Positions 19,813 to 29,026 of a stretch of DNA of 64,000 nt are shown here, in pieces (the stretch's first letter is position 1; each line of letters opens with the position of its first letter). The position numbers and the translations under genes are program-made. Location: positions 359,593 through 423,592 of the forward strand of contig NZ_BMPM01000004.1 in the NCBI RefSeq assembly GCF_014647595.1. Direction: 5' to 3'. The notes beneath the pieces were generated by a model. It was not told the origin of the DNA. It worked only from the letters and a program-made list of their open reading frames with translations, and made no database searches. Origin of the DNA: Paenarthrobacter histidinolovorans (GTDB lineage: Bacteria; Actinomycetota; Actinomycetes; Actinomycetales; Micrococcaceae).

Positions 19813-21213
19813 ATGGAATCAGTCCCTGACCTGACCGGTAGCCTGCGCAGCCTGGAAGCCCTGGGGCCGGCAATCCCGGTGACCCCGATGATTCCGGTGG
19901 GGTTGCGAAGATGGTGGGGCGGTGGGCTGGATGTCGAGGGACTCGCGCTGGGCTCAGTGCAGGCAGCGGCCACTGCCCTTGAAGCCCTGACGGGCTTTAC
20001 CGGGACTTATTCAGTATCGTCCGGGCCGGTTGCTGCCTCTTTCGATTCGCTGGGGCACCTAAGGATCGCGGGCGCCAAACCCCAGGGCTTCGCTCCTGCG
20101 TCGGGGTTCCGGCGGACTTCTGACGGCTGGATCCGCCTTCACGCCAACTATCCGCACCACGCGGCACGGCTGATGGACGCACTGGAAGCGAAGGACGCAC
20201 AGGACGTGGACGGCACACTCCTGACCATGACTTCCCTGGACGCCGAAAATGCCATCAACGCCAAGAATGGCGTTGCCACGGCAGTCCGGCGGCGTTCGGA
20301 TTGGGTCTCTTCCCCCATGTATCGTGCGCTCCGTGACGAACCTTGGATCCGGTTCCTGGCAGCATCTGCCCCGCATGGGTCTTCAACCACCTCACCATGG
20401 GCGCCATCCAAGGACCCGGAACGGCCCCTCACCGGGCTGAGGGTCCTGGACCTGACCCGGGTCATTGCGGGCCCGACTGCGACCAGGCTCCTGGGGGCGC
20501 TCGGGGCGGACGTGTTGCGGATCGATCCGCCGGGCCTCCCGGAGTTGGAAGAGGCTTTCGTGGATGGCGGTTTCGACAAACGATCTGCCGTGGCCGATGT
20601 CGGGGATGCTGCCGGACTGGCGATCGTCAAAGGCTTGGTCTCTGCTGCCGACGTCGTTGTGACGGGTTACCGCAACGGCGGCCTGGAGCGTTTCGGCCTG
20701 GGAGTTGAGGCACTGTTGGCTGGAAAACCTGATCTCGTGGTAGTAACGCTGTCTGCCTGGGGACGGTCCGGGCCGTGGAAACAACGCCGCGGTTTCGACA
20801 GCCTGGTGCAGGCGGCCTGCGGTATCGCTGAGGTATACGGGCACCTGGACGACGACGGGTGGAAGCCAGGCGCGCTGCCGGTGCAGGCACTTGACCACGC
20901 CACAGGATACGGAGTGGCTGCAGGCGTCATGGCCCTGTTGGCCGAGAGGTTGCGGACAGGGGCCGGCGGAATGGCGGCACTCTCATTGGCACGCACCGCC
21001 GAAGAACTTTTCCGACTGCCGGCGCCACCAGCGGACGGTCACGCGGGCGCGCTGCCTCAACCTGCTTACGGGGAGACGGCGAGTCCGTATGGACCGCTGC
21101 GCTTTGTTGAGCCGCCGCTGTTGGTGGACGGCATGCAACTGCAGTATCGTCGGCCGCCTGTGCGCTACGGAACTTCCGGCTTGGCCTGGAGCCGGCAAGA
21201 CGGACTCCCCTAG
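19813..21213 (+). CDS. Family III CoA-transferase (CaiB/BaiF), unusual domain order
   Basis: A 466-residue CaiB/BaiF-type CoA-transferase. The usual amino-terminal signature, LRVLDLTRVIAGPTATRLLGA then GADVLRID, is not at the start but near residues 209-237. It is followed by GFDSLVQAACGIAEVYG (327-343) and the likely catalytic Asp361 in QALDHATGYG. The first 200 residues hold a segment (about 98-180, with SDGWIRLHANYPHHAARL) that resembles the small domain normally found after the Rossmann domain, suggesting a permuted or half-duplicated enzyme. The start has GGAAG 5-6 bases upstream, 12 bases after the helicase stop, so it may share that transcript. Substrate unknown. Confidence 0.8.
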   Translation: MESVPDLTGSLRSLEALGPAIPVTPMIPVGLRRWWGGGLDVEGLALGSVQAAATALEALTGFTGTYSVSSGPVAASFDSLGHLRIAGAKPQGFAPASGFRRTSDGWIRLHANYPHHAARLMDALEAKDAQDVDGTLLTMTSLDAENAINAKNGVATAVRRRSDWVSSPMYRALRDEPWIRFLAASAPHGSSTTSPWAPSKDPERPLTGLRVLDLTRVIAGPTATRLLGALGADVLRIDPPGLPELEEAFVDGGFDKRSAVADVGDAAGLAIVKGLVSAADVVVTGYRNGGLERFGLGVEALLAGKPDLVVVTLSAWGRSGPWKQRRGFDSLVQAACGIAEVYGHLDDDGWKPGALPVQALDHATGYGVAAGVMALLAERLRTGAGGMAALSLARTAEELFRLPAPPADGHAGALPQPAYGETASPYGPLRFVEPPLLVDGMQLQYRRPPVRYGTSGLAWSRQDGLP

Positions 21214-21226
21214 TAAGCTCGAATGC

Positions 21227-21739
21227 ATGAGTGTTATCCGCCAAGCCACTGTTGACGATGTCCCCGCGATCCTGCGCATGATCCACGATCTCGCGATCTA
21301 CGAAAAGGAGCCGGACGCCGTCAAGAACACCCCGGAAAAGCTCACTGAGGTGCTGTTCGGCGAGAACCCCAGGGTCTATGCCACTATCGCCGAAAACGCT
21401 GCCGGAACCGTGCAGGGATTCGCACTGTGGTTCTTGAACTACTCCACCTGGGAAGGCGTCCACGGCATCTACCTGGAGGATCTTTACGTCGAACCCGACG
21501 CCCGAGGCGAGGGCCACGGGAAGGCGCTTCTGCACCACTTGGCGGCGACCGCCGTCGAGCGTGGTTATGCCCGGGTGGAGTGGAGCGTCCTGAACTGGAA
21601 CGAACCATCCATCAACTTCTACAAAAACCTCGGCGCATTTCCCATGGAGGAATGGTCCACATTCCGTCTCACCGGTGAGGCCCTGGAAGCTTTCGGCGCG
21701 AAGGCCGGCCAGCCGGAGGGATCCTTCGCCCGTGGCTGA
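21227..21739 (+). CDS. GNAT-family N-acetyltransferase
   Basis: A 170-residue acetyltransferase: VIRQATVDDVPAILRMIHDL at the start, YLEDLYVEPDARGEGHGKALL (about 84-105) forming the acetyl-CoA site, and WNEPSINFYKNLGA near the C-terminus. It resembles diamine/spermidine N1-acetyltransferase-like GNAT proteins, but the acceptor cannot be assigned. The ATG at 21227 is preceded by TAAGCT (21214-21219) with 7 bases between, so the transcript is probably leaderless. It overlaps the next gene by 8 bases. Confidence 0.87.
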   Translation: MSVIRQATVDDVPAILRMIHDLAIYEKEPDAVKNTPEKLTEVLFGENPRVYATIAENAAGTVQGFALWFLNYSTWEGVHGIYLEDLYVEPDARGEGHGKALLHHLAATAVERGYARVEWSVLNWNEPSINFYKNLGAFPMEEWSTFRLTGEALEAFGAKAGQPEGSFARG

Positions 21740-23069
21740 AGCGCAATCTGCCAAGCACGGACACACCGTCCTGAACCGCCACGAATTCCGCGGCGTCCGC
21801 ACCGTTGAACACTACTTCACCGTCCCCCTGGTGCATTCACCCGGGGACAACGAAGCCAACAGCGAAACGATCACGGTCTTTGCCCGGGAGTACTCCTCCA
21901 CGGCGCACACAGCGGAGGAAGCGGCCAGGCTGCCGTGGCTGCTGTTCCTGCAGGGCGGTCCGGGGGGACGGGGAAACCGGGTCACGTCACTCGCCGGCTG
22001 GATGAAGGCAGCGGCAGGGGATTTCCGCATCCTGATGCTTGACCAACGCGGTACCGGTCTTTCCACCCCCGTTGAACGGCAAACGCTGGAGCTTCGTGGC
22101 GACGCTGCTGCCCAGGCTGAGTACCTGACGCACTTCCGGGCCGATTCGATCGTTGCCGATGCCGAATTCATCCGGGGCATCCTGGGCTCCGGACCTTGGA
22201 CCGTCATGGGCCAATCCTTCGGCGGGTTCTGCGCCTTGACCTATCTGTCCTTCGCGCCGGAGGGTTTGCGCGAGGTTCTGATCACCGGAGGCCTGGCTCC
22301 CTTGGAAGGACCCGCTGACCGGGTCTACCAAGCAACCTTCAAGCGTGTTGCTGCACGGAACGCCGAGTACTTCGGGTGGTACCCGGAAGACCGTGAAAAA
22401 GTTACCCGGATTGTCAGGCACCTGGAAAAGACTCCCGAGTTCCTGGCAAGCGGTGAACGGTTGACCCCGGAACGATTCCAAATGGTCGGCTCGTTCCTGG
22501 GCGGAAACACCCGTGTGGATGCGCTCCACTATCTTCTGGAGGACGCGTTCATCGACACCCTGGACGGGGAGCGGCTCTCAGAAGCGTTCCTTGAACAAGT
22601 ACGCGGTCTGGTCAGCAGGGCGGCCAACCCCCTGTACGCGGTGCTGCACGAATCCATCTATGGCCAGGGCGAGGCAACCAACTGGGCAGCGTGGCGGGTT
22701 CTGGAGGACTATCCGGAATTCGAGCCGGGCGCCGCGAAGCCGCTGCTCACCGGGGAAATGGTCTATCCGTGGTACTTCGAGCAGGACCCCTCCCTTGTAC
22801 CCCTGCGCGACGTAGCGGAACTCCTGGCGGCCCGCAAAGACTGGAAGCCGCTGTACGATACCGCCACGTTGGCCGCCAACACTGTCCCCGTCGCTGCCGC
22901 CGTGTACAAGGACGATATCTACGTGGATCACGATCTGTCGCTGGAAACCGCCGCTGCCGTTCGCGGACTCCAGGCATGGGTCACGTCCGATTTCCATCAC
23001 GATGGAATCGCAGAAGATGGCGAGGGCATCTTCAAACGGCTCCTTGGCATGGTCCGCAGCGCACGCTGA
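21732..23069 (+). CDS. S33-family alpha/beta-hydrolase, proline iminopeptidase-like
   Basis: A 445-residue alpha/beta-hydrolase of peptidase family S33. From the GTG at 21732 it has the oxyanion-loop GGPGGRG (75-81), DQRGTGLS (104-111), the nucleophile elbow GQSFGG with Ser162, and a late DIYVDHDLSLE ... DFHHDG region that supplies the Asp and His. Family members remove N-terminal proline or other residues from peptides. No signal peptide is visible, so it is cytosolic. GGAGGG lies 11 bases before the GTG, inside the GNAT gene, so the two are coupled. Confidence 0.87.
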   Translation: MAEAQSAKHGHTVLNRHEFRGVRTVEHYFTVPLVHSPGDNEANSETITVFAREYSSTAHTAEEAARLPWLLFLQGGPGGRGNRVTSLAGWMKAAAGDFRILMLDQRGTGLSTPVERQTLELRGDAAAQAEYLTHFRADSIVADAEFIRGILGSGPWTVMGQSFGGFCALTYLSFAPEGLREVLITGGLAPLEGPADRVYQATFKRVAARNAEYFGWYPEDREKVTRIVRHLEKTPEFLASGERLTPERFQMVGSFLGGNTRVDALHYLLEDAFIDTLDGERLSEAFLEQVRGLVSRAANPLYAVLHESIYGQGEATNWAAWRVLEDYPEFEPGAAKPLLTGEMVYPWYFEQDPSLVPLRDVAELLAARKDWKPLYDTATLAANTVPVAAAVYKDDIYVDHDLSLETAAAVRGLQAWVTSDFHHDGIAEDGEGIFKRLLGMVRSAR

Positions 23070-23084
23070 CTGCGAGGTAGCGCG

Positions 23085-24413
23085 TCAGCTGCTGCTCACG
23101 CCCGAGCGGCGCCGGAAAGCCATGACCAGGGTCAGGGCGAGGACTGCTGCGGCCACGAGGCTGGACGCCATGTTCAGCCCTTGGTAGCCAATCCAAGCGA
23201 GGAGAAGTCCGGAGGTGGCACCGCCCAGTGCCCCTGCAGCGCCCATCAAGGTGTCCGAGACTCCCTGGACGGTGACCCTCTCATCCGGACTGACGCTCTC
23301 TGCCAGCATCGTGGAACCAGCGATGGTCGCCGCGGACCAGCCCAGCCCCAGGAGGATCAACCCTGCGGTGACAAGTGTGGGTTCGTTCTGCCCGAAGCCT
23401 GCGATGAACACGGCCACCAGCAGCAGGCCGTGTCCGATGGCAATCGTCTGCAGCCGTCCGGCCTTGTCCGTCAGCCAACCCCACAGGGGGGACAACGCGA
23501 ACATGCCGGCAATATGAAGCGAAATGGTGACCCCAATGATCACCAAAGCATCCGTACTGTCGGTGGTTGCGCCATGGTGGCCTGCATGCGATCCGCCTAC
23601 CAGTTGCTGGAGGTGAAGCGGCGTCATGGACATGACCGCCACCATCACTCCGTGGGCGGCGATGACGGCCGAGAGGCCCAGAAGTGCCAGCGGGGAGGAA
23701 CGAACGGCACGCAAGCCGGACTTGATCGTGCCCCTGGCGGGGAGGCTGCCGGTATCACCATGACCGCCGGCGCTCGAAGCCAGCCGCCGTGAAAGCAGCA
23801 ACGGATCCGGCCTCAAGCCCAGGAACAGAAGAAGCGACGCCAGTAAGAGCCCTGCCGCGGAAAACACGAACGGCCCGGCAATGGGCGGCAGTCCGAGAGC
23901 CTCGCCCACGTGGGCGCCTGGTTGAATGAGGTTCGGGCCGGCAACAGCTCCGATGGTGATGGCCCAGACGACCGTGGACAGGGACCTGCCCCGATGTTCA
24001 GGCTCGGCGAGGTCTACGGCGGCGAACCGTGCCTGGAGATTTGCTGCCGTGCCCATGCCCAGGAACGCTGCCCCAAGTATCAGGATGGGGAATGACGTGG
24101 CCATGACGGCAACGATGAACAGGAGTGCCCCGATCATGGCAGCCACCAAGCCGGTGACCAGCCCCACCCGGCGTCCACGTGCTTCGGCCAACCGTGCCAG
24201 GGGAAGGGCGGCAATGGCCGCCGCCAACGTCAACACGGTAGTGATGGAACCTGCCCATGCCTCGGAGCCCGACAGGTCCACGGCCAGCAGGGAACCAATG
24301 GAAAGAGTCGCTCCATTGCCGATACCGCTGAGGAGCTGGGACGCACTGAGCAGGAGAACACTACGGCGCTGAACCCGTTGTGGGTCCAGCGCCGTTGTTG
24401 GGGAGGTAGTCAC
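23085..24413 (-). CDS. Major facilitator superfamily transporter
   Basis: A 442-residue protein with 12 predicted membrane segments and a central loop near 210-240, giving the 6+6 pattern of MFS permeases. LARLAEARGRRVGL between helices 2 and 3 is the family motif A. It looks like a drug or metabolite efflux permease; substrate unknown. The GTG start has a TAGTCT box 6 bases upstream and no separate ribosome-binding sequence, so a leaderless mRNA is likely. It is convergent with the S33 peptidase gene, 15 bases apart. Confidence 0.88.
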   Translation of the reverse strand: MTTSPTTALDPQRVQRRSVLLLSASQLLSGIGNGATLSIGSLLAVDLSGSEAWAGSITTVLTLAAAIAALPLARLAEARGRRVGLVTGLVAAMIGALLFIVAVMATSFPILILGAAFLGMGTAANLQARFAAVDLAEPEHRGRSLSTVVWAITIGAVAGPNLIQPGAHVGEALGLPPIAGPFVFSAAGLLLASLLLFLGLRPDPLLLSRRLASSAGGHGDTGSLPARGTIKSGLRAVRSSPLALLGLSAVIAAHGVMVAVMSMTPLHLQQLVGGSHAGHHGATTDSTDALVIIGVTISLHIAGMFALSPLWGWLTDKAGRLQTIAIGHGLLLVAVFIAGFGQNEPTLVTAGLILLGLGWSAATIAGSTMLAESVSPDERVTVQGVSDTLMGAAGALGGATSGLLLAWIGYQGLNMASSLVAAAVLALTLVMAFRRRSGVSSS

Positions 24414-24440
24414 CCCATGAGACTACAACTTTCGTTGACG

Positions 24441-25469
24441 TTACTCTGCTTCGCTCAAGCTCTTTCGTGCGTCTTCCTCAAGCCGGGCGTCGAGCTTGGC
24501 CTGGCGTGCAGCGGGGCTCAGGAGGCTGGCCACTACGGCCACGATGATGGTACCGACGATGACCGCCAGCGACACATAAGTGGGAATCTCCGGAGCCCAC
24601 TCGATGTGGTGGCCGCCGTTGATGAAGGGAAGCTCGTTGACGTGCATGGCGTGCAGTACGAGCTTCACACCGATGAAGGCCAGGATGACCGACAACGCGT
24701 GCTTCAGGTACACCAAACGGGTCATGAGTCCGCCCAGCAGGAAGTAGAGCTGGCGAAGGCCCATCAGCGCGAAGATGTTGGCCGTGAAAACGATGAAGGC
24801 ACTCTGGGTCAGACCGAAGATCGCGGGGATGGAGTCCACTGCGAACAAGAGGTCGGTCAGGCCGATGGTCACGAAGACGATCAGCATAGGGGTGAAGACC
24901 TTCTTGCCGTCAACAGTGGTGCGCAACTTGCCGCCGTCGAACTTTTCCGACATTGGAAGCACCTTGCGGAGACGGGCAATCAAGGGGTTCTCGGCCCCTT
25001 CTTCCTCATCCTCACCGGAGTCCTTGGCTTGCTTCCAGGCGGTCCACAGGAGGAAGGCACCGAAGATGTAGAACACCCAGCTGAACTGCTCAATTACCAC
25101 GGCGCCCAGGGCGATGAAGATACCGCGGAGAACCAGGGCGATGATGATACCCACCATCAGCACTTCCTGCTGGTACTTACGAGGCACAGCGAAGCGGGCC
25201 ATGATGATGATGAAGACAAACAGGTTGTCGATGCTGAGGCTGTATTCAGTTACCCAGCCCGCAATGAACTGGCTTCCGTACTCGGGTCCGGTGAAGTAGA
25301 ACATGGCCCCGGCGAACACCATGGCCAAGGCCACGTAGAAAGCGACCCACAGGCCGGCTTCCTTCATAGAAGGTTCGTGGGGACGCTTGACGACCAACAA
25401 CAGGTCGACAGCGAGGATAATTCCGAGGACGACGAACGAGCCGACCTCGAACCAGACAGGGAGCTCCAT
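24441..25469 (-). CDS. TerC-family membrane protein (putative manganese exporter)
   Basis: A 342-residue integral membrane protein with about nine helices. The two TerC acidic motifs are present: SLSIDNLFVFIIIM (about 77-90) and LLFAVDSIPAIFG, with the Asp residues typical of a metal path. A charged loop rich in Glu (EDEEEGAEN) separates the halves. Relatives such as Alx/MntP-like TerC proteins export Mn(II) or help load exported metalloenzymes. A yybP-ykoY-type riboswitch in the leader supports manganese control. RBS AAAGG precedes the ATG. Confidence 0.9.
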   Translation of the reverse strand: MELPVWFEVGSFVVLGIILAVDLLLVVKRPHEPSMKEAGLWVAFYVALAMVFAGAMFYFTGPEYGSQFIAGWVTEYSLSIDNLFVFIIIMARFAVPRKYQQEVLMVGIIIALVLRGIFIALGAVVIEQFSWVFYIFGAFLLWTAWKQAKDSGEDEEEGAENPLIARLRKVLPMSEKFDGGKLRTTVDGKKVFTPMLIVFVTIGLTDLLFAVDSIPAIFGLTQSAFIVFTANIFALMGLRQLYFLLGGLMTRLVYLKHALSVILAFIGVKLVLHAMHVNELPFINGGHHIEWAPEIPTYVSLAVIVGTIIVAVVASLLSPAARQAKLDARLEEDARKSLSEAE

Positions 25470-25502
25470 TAAAGGGCCTTTCGCAGGGTACGGGAAAACG
25501 GT

Positions 25503-25619
25503 GTAAGTCTCTCCGGCCGCCTTGGAGCGTTGAATGCTCTGACATGGCGACCCGCTAGGCCCGGCGAGGCAACCATGCCTTGCGTGCTGACGAACCTAGC
25601 GCTTGGGATACTCCCCTAC
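25503..25619 (-). ncRNA. yybP-ykoY family manganese riboswitch in the terC leader
   Basis: The minus strand from 25619 to 25503 carries the conserved start GGGGAGUA, the central UCGUCAGCACG, an inner helix CGCUAGG/CCUAGCG, and the conserved closing GAGA. The closing helix P1 is GUAGG paired with CUUAC with one G-U pair. These are hallmarks of the Mn2+-sensing yybP-ykoY class, which often precedes TerC genes. The element ends about 33 bases before the TerC start, so control could be at translation or transcription. Found by eye, not by a covariance model. Confidence 0.72.
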
Positions 25620-25636
25620 GTGCCTTAAACCATACC

Positions 25637-27736
25637 CTAGGCGTGCCCGGCAGTCTGCATCTGGCGTAACTCCCGCTTCAACTCCTTGACTTCGTCACGG
25701 ATTCTCGCAGCTACCTCGAACTGCAGTTCGGCGGCGGCACCATGCATTTGTTCCGTGAGCTGTTCGATGAGGCCCACCAGGTCTTCTGCCGGCGCTGCTG
25801 CGAGGCCGTCCTGCCGGACAGTTGCGGCCCCCTTCGCGGAAGCCTTCCCGCGCTTGCCGCCCTTGGCCAGCCGGTTGTTGTTGAGCAGCTCCTGGGTATC
25901 TGCGTCTTCCTTGGCCAACTGATCAGTAATATCGGCGATCTTCTTGCGCAACGGCTGCGGATCGATACCGTGCTCGGTGTTGTACTTGACCTGGATGGCA
26001 CGGCGGCGATTGGTTTCATCTATTGCTTGCGCCATGGAGTCCGTGATGCGGTCGGCGTACATGTGGACCTGGCCCGAAACGTTACGTGCGGCACGGCCGA
26101 TGGTTTGGATCAGTGACGTCGAGGACCGCAGGAAGCCTTCCTTGTCGGCGTCGAGGATGCTCACCAAAGAGACCTCCGGCAGGTCAAGGCCTTCCCTGAG
26201 CAGGTTGATGCCCACCAGGACATCGAACACGCCCATGCGAAGTTCCCGGAGCAGCTCCACACGCCTCAAGGTGTCAACGTCTGAGTGCAGGTACTCCACC
26301 TTGATGCCGTGGCCCACCAGGTAGTCGGTGAGGTCCTCGGCCATCCGCTTGGTCAGTGTGGTCACAAGAACGCGCTCGTTCTTCTCCGTACGGATCCTGA
26401 TCTCGCCCAACAGGTCGTCGATCTGGCCCTTGGTGGGTTTGACCACCACCTCGGGATCGATGAGGCCCGTGGGACGGATAATCTGTTGAACGTAGCCGTC
26501 GGCCTTGCCGAGCTCGTACTTTCCCGGCGTGGCCGAGAGGTAGACCGTCTGGCCGATGCGCTCCAGGAACTCATCCCATTTCAGTGGTCGGTTGTCCATG
26601 GCCGAGGGCAGGCGGAAACCAAAGTCCACCAGGTTCCGCTTCCGGGACATATCGCCTTCGTACATGGCGCCGATCTGGGGAATGGTCACGTGGGATTCAT
26701 CGACCACCAGCAGGAAGTCATCCGGGAAGTAGTCCAGAAGGCAGTGCGGTGCGGTGCCGGGCTCCCGGCCGTCAATGTGCACCGAGTAGTTCTCGATTCC
26801 GTTGCAGAAGCCCATCTGCTGCATCATTTCAAGGTCATAGGTGGTCCGCATACGCAGCCGCTGGGCTTCCACCAGCTTGTTCTGGGCTTCGAGGACCTTC
26901 AAGCGGTCTGCCAACTCGTCTTCGATACGCTTGATGGCGCGCGCCATCCGTTCGGGACCGGCCACATAGTGCGACGCGGGGAAGACGTACATTTCTTCTT
27001 CGTCCCGGATGACCTCGCCGGTCAGCGGATGCAGTGTCTGGATGTTCTCTATCTCATCGCCAAAGAACTCGATCCTGATGGCAAGTTCCTCGTACATGGG
27101 AATGATCTCAACGGTATCGCCGCGGACTCTGAAGGTACCCCGGTGAAAGTCCATGTCATTGCGGGCGTACTGCATGGAGACAAACTTCCGCAGGAGGTGG
27201 TCGCGGTTCATTTCCGCTCCCTTACGGAGCGTCACCATCCCCGCGATGTACTCTTCGGGCGTGCCCAAACCGTAGATGCAGGACACAGTTGCCACCACGA
27301 TGACATCGCGGCGGGTCAGCAAGGCGTTGGTGGCAGAGTGACGCAGCCGCTCAACTTCCTCATTGATGGACGAATCCTTCTCGATGAAGGTGTCCGTCTG
27401 GGCCACATAGGCTTCAGGCTGGTAATAGTCGTAGTAGGAAACGAAATACTCAACTGCGTTGTTCGGCAGGAGCTCCCGGAATTCGTTGGCCAGCTGTGCT
27501 GCAAGGGTCTTGTTCTGGACCATCACCAAGGTGGGTCGCTGGACCTGTTCGATGAGCCACGCCGTGGTGGCGCTCTTGCCCGTACCAGTGGCACCGAGGA
27601 GGACCACGTCCTTCTCACCGTTGTTGATGCGTTCGGTCAGTTCGGCGATGGCAGTTGGCTGGTCGCCTGCGGGCTTATAGTCGCTGACAACTTCAAAAGG
27701 TGCGACGACACGGTTGATTTCCTGGGCAAGGCTCAT
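25637..27736 (-). CDS. uvrB: Excinuclease ABC subunit B
   Basis: UvrB verifies DNA damage delivered by UvrA and recruits UvrC. The 699-residue protein has Walker A GATGTGKS (residues 48-55), the beta-hairpin region ([17 protein letters not shown]), DESH box ([15 protein letters not shown]), helicase motifs V and VI ([26 protein letters not shown]), and the C-terminal UVR motif that binds UvrC ([19 protein letters not shown]). It starts 29 bases after the coaE-grpB stop, so the two are probably cotranscribed. I saw no LexA box before uvrB itself. Confidence 0.97.
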   Translation of the reverse strand: MSLAQEINRVVAPFEVVSDYKPAGDQPTAIAELTERINNGEKDVVLLGATGTGKSATTAWLIEQVQRPTLVMVQNKTLAAQLANEFRELLPNNAVEYFVSYYDYYQPEAYVAQTDTFIEKDSSINEEVERLRHSATNALLTRRDVIVVATVSCIYGLGTPEEYIAGMVTLRKGAEMNRDHLLRKFVSMQYARNDMDFHRGTFRVRGDTVEIIPMYEELAIRIEFFGDEIENIQTLHPLTGEVIRDEEEMYVFPASHYVAGPERMARAIKRIEDELADRLKVLEAQNKLVEAQRLRMRTTYDLEMMQQMGFCNGIENYSVHIDGREPGTAPHCLLDYFPDDFLLVVDESHVTIPQIGAMYEGDMSRKRNLVDFGFRLPSAMDNRPLKWDEFLERIGQTVYLSATPGKYELGKADGYVQQIIRPTGLIDPEVVVKPTKGQIDDLLGEIRIRTEKNERVLVTTLTKRMAEDLTDYLVGHGIKVEYLHSDVDTLRRVELLRELRMGVFDVLVGINLLREGLDLPEVSLVSILDADKEGFLRSSTSLIQTIGRAARNVSGQVHMYADRITDSMAQAIDETNRRRAIQVKYNTEHGIDPQPLRKKIADITDQLAKEDADTQELLNNNRLAKGGKRGKASAKGAATVRQDGLAAAPAEDLVGLIEQLTEQMHGAAAELQFEVAARIRDEVKELKRELRQMQTAGHA

Positions 27737-27765
27737 ACATCAAATCTACCCCCGCCCCCGGACAG

Positions 27766-29004
27766 CTACTGTCCGCGTTTGCGCACAGCGGAAGATGAAT
27801 ACGACGGCGGTGTCCACCCTGTGCGTTCGGCCCACTCCCCCATCTGCGGCCAGGCGACCTCGGAAAACCACGGCTCCTTGGCATCCGCATACGCAGCGGT
27901 ATCAGGGTCCCCTGCGTGCAGCGCAGCCAGCCCGCGTTTGTGGGCCTCGTACGCGGTGAGGGCTGCGGGCTCGGCGCGCAGCCAATCACGGAACAGGAGC
28001 GCAAAATACCAGCCGGGCGATCCGGCCACCCGAACGTGGAGGTTCACGGCCCTGCCGGGATCAGCGTTGGCATGGAACCGTTTCTGCCAGGACTCCGGGG
28101 CTGGGTGGGTGGGTTTAGGGGTGTCCTCATGAACGTGCTGCACGGCAGGGAAACCGGCAGCACCGAGCAGAGGTGAGATCCGGTCGGCCGTCTCCAGGTC
28201 GGCCACTGCCAGTTGGAGGTCGATGACGTCCTTCGCGGCCAAGCCCGGCACCGATGTCGATCCAATGTGGTCCACGGACAGCACCGCGTCAGGAGCGGTC
28301 ATTAAGATACGGGCTGCAAGCCGTTCGGCCTGCCGGGGCCATTCGCCGTTCGGGGCAACAATGACGGGGCCCTTGGCTCGGGGTGCCCGGGCTCCATTCT
28401 TGATGTTCTCCGCGAAGGGCACCAGACGCGTCTCCCACAGTGCGTCGACTGCCGCGAGCAGATCCTCCCGGCTGCCGGAATTGTCCAGAACGACGTCGGC
28501 GGCAGAACGACGCTCCGCCGCAGAAGCCTGCGCGGCCATGCGGGAACGCGCATCCTCCGCCGTCATGCCCCTAAGCTCCACCATCCGTTGGACACGAAGC
28601 TCATCAGGGGCATCCACCACCAGTACCAGGTGGAAGTTGCTGCCCTGCCCGGTTTCCACCAGGAGCGGGATGTCCTGCACCACGATGTCGCCCGCGCCGG
28701 CACCGTCCATGATGGCCGCCGCGGACTTGCGGACGAGAGGATGGACGATGCCGTTCAAGACTTCGCGCCGGGCCGGTTCGCGGAACACTATTGAGCCAAG
28801 CTTCGGCCGGTCAAGCCTGCCGTCGTGATCCAGGATGCCGGGACCGAAAGCTTCAACAACCTGTTCAAGGCCAGGTGTCCCGGGCTCCACTACCTGGCGG
28901 GCGATAACGTCCGCGTCGATGAGCAGTGCCCCCAGCTCCCGGAGCCTGGATGCCACCAGCGATTTACCTGAGGCGATGCCGCCCGTCAGTCCGATTTTCA
29001 GCAC
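27766..29004 (-). CDS. coaE: Dephospho-CoA kinase fused to a GrpB-family domain
   Basis: The N-terminal 200 residues are dephospho-CoA kinase, which makes the last step of CoA synthesis: Walker A GLTGGIASGKS (5-15), then DADVIARQVVEPGTPG and QDIPLLVETG. Residues about 215-390 form a GrpB (UPF0157) domain with DHIGSTSVPGLAAKDVIDLQ, a nucleotidyltransferase-like fold of unknown role. The fusion (412 residues) is common in actinobacteria. The GTG start is preceded by TAGTGT with 6 bases between, a leaderless promoter that overlaps the divergent yigZ promoter. The frame ends 29 bases before uvrB. Confidence 0.94.
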   Translation of the reverse strand: MLKIGLTGGIASGKSLVASRLRELGALLIDADVIARQVVEPGTPGLEQVVEAFGPGILDHDGRLDRPKLGSIVFREPARREVLNGIVHPLVRKSAAAIMDGAGAGDIVVQDIPLLVETGQGSNFHLVLVVDAPDELRVQRMVELRGMTAEDARSRMAAQASAAERRSAADVVLDNSGSREDLLAAVDALWETRLVPFAENIKNGARAPRAKGPVIVAPNGEWPRQAERLAARILMTAPDAVLSVDHIGSTSVPGLAAKDVIDLQLAVADLETADRISPLLGAAGFPAVQHVHEDTPKPTHPAPESWQKRFHANADPGRAVNLHVRVAGSPGWYFALLFRDWLRAEPAALTAYEAHKRGLAALHAGDPDTAAYADAKEPWFSEVAWPQMGEWAERTGWTPPSYSSSAVRKRGQ

Positions 29005-29010
29005 TCCTCA

Positions 29011-29020
29011 ACACTAGACT
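29011..29020. promoter_or_regulatory. Overlapping divergent -10 boxes for coaE and the yigZ-like gene
   Basis: ACACTAGACT contains TAGTGT on the minus strand (29016-29011) and TAGACT on the plus strand (29015-29020), sharing the TA at 29015-29016. Each TAnnnT box ends 6 bases before a GTG start codon (29004 minus, 29027 plus). The intergenic gap is 22 bases in total. Confidence 0.6.
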
Positions 29021-29026
29021 GAAGCG

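Noticed and set aside
23065..23089. GCTGAC/GTCAGC inverted arms between the S33 peptidase and MFS genes
   Set aside because: Only six pairs with a 13-base loop and no U-tract, too weak to call a terminator.
26285..28132. 615-codon open frame opposite uvrB and coaE
   Set aside because: It crosses two real genes and shows no domain. The matching minus-strand frames contain full catalytic motifs.
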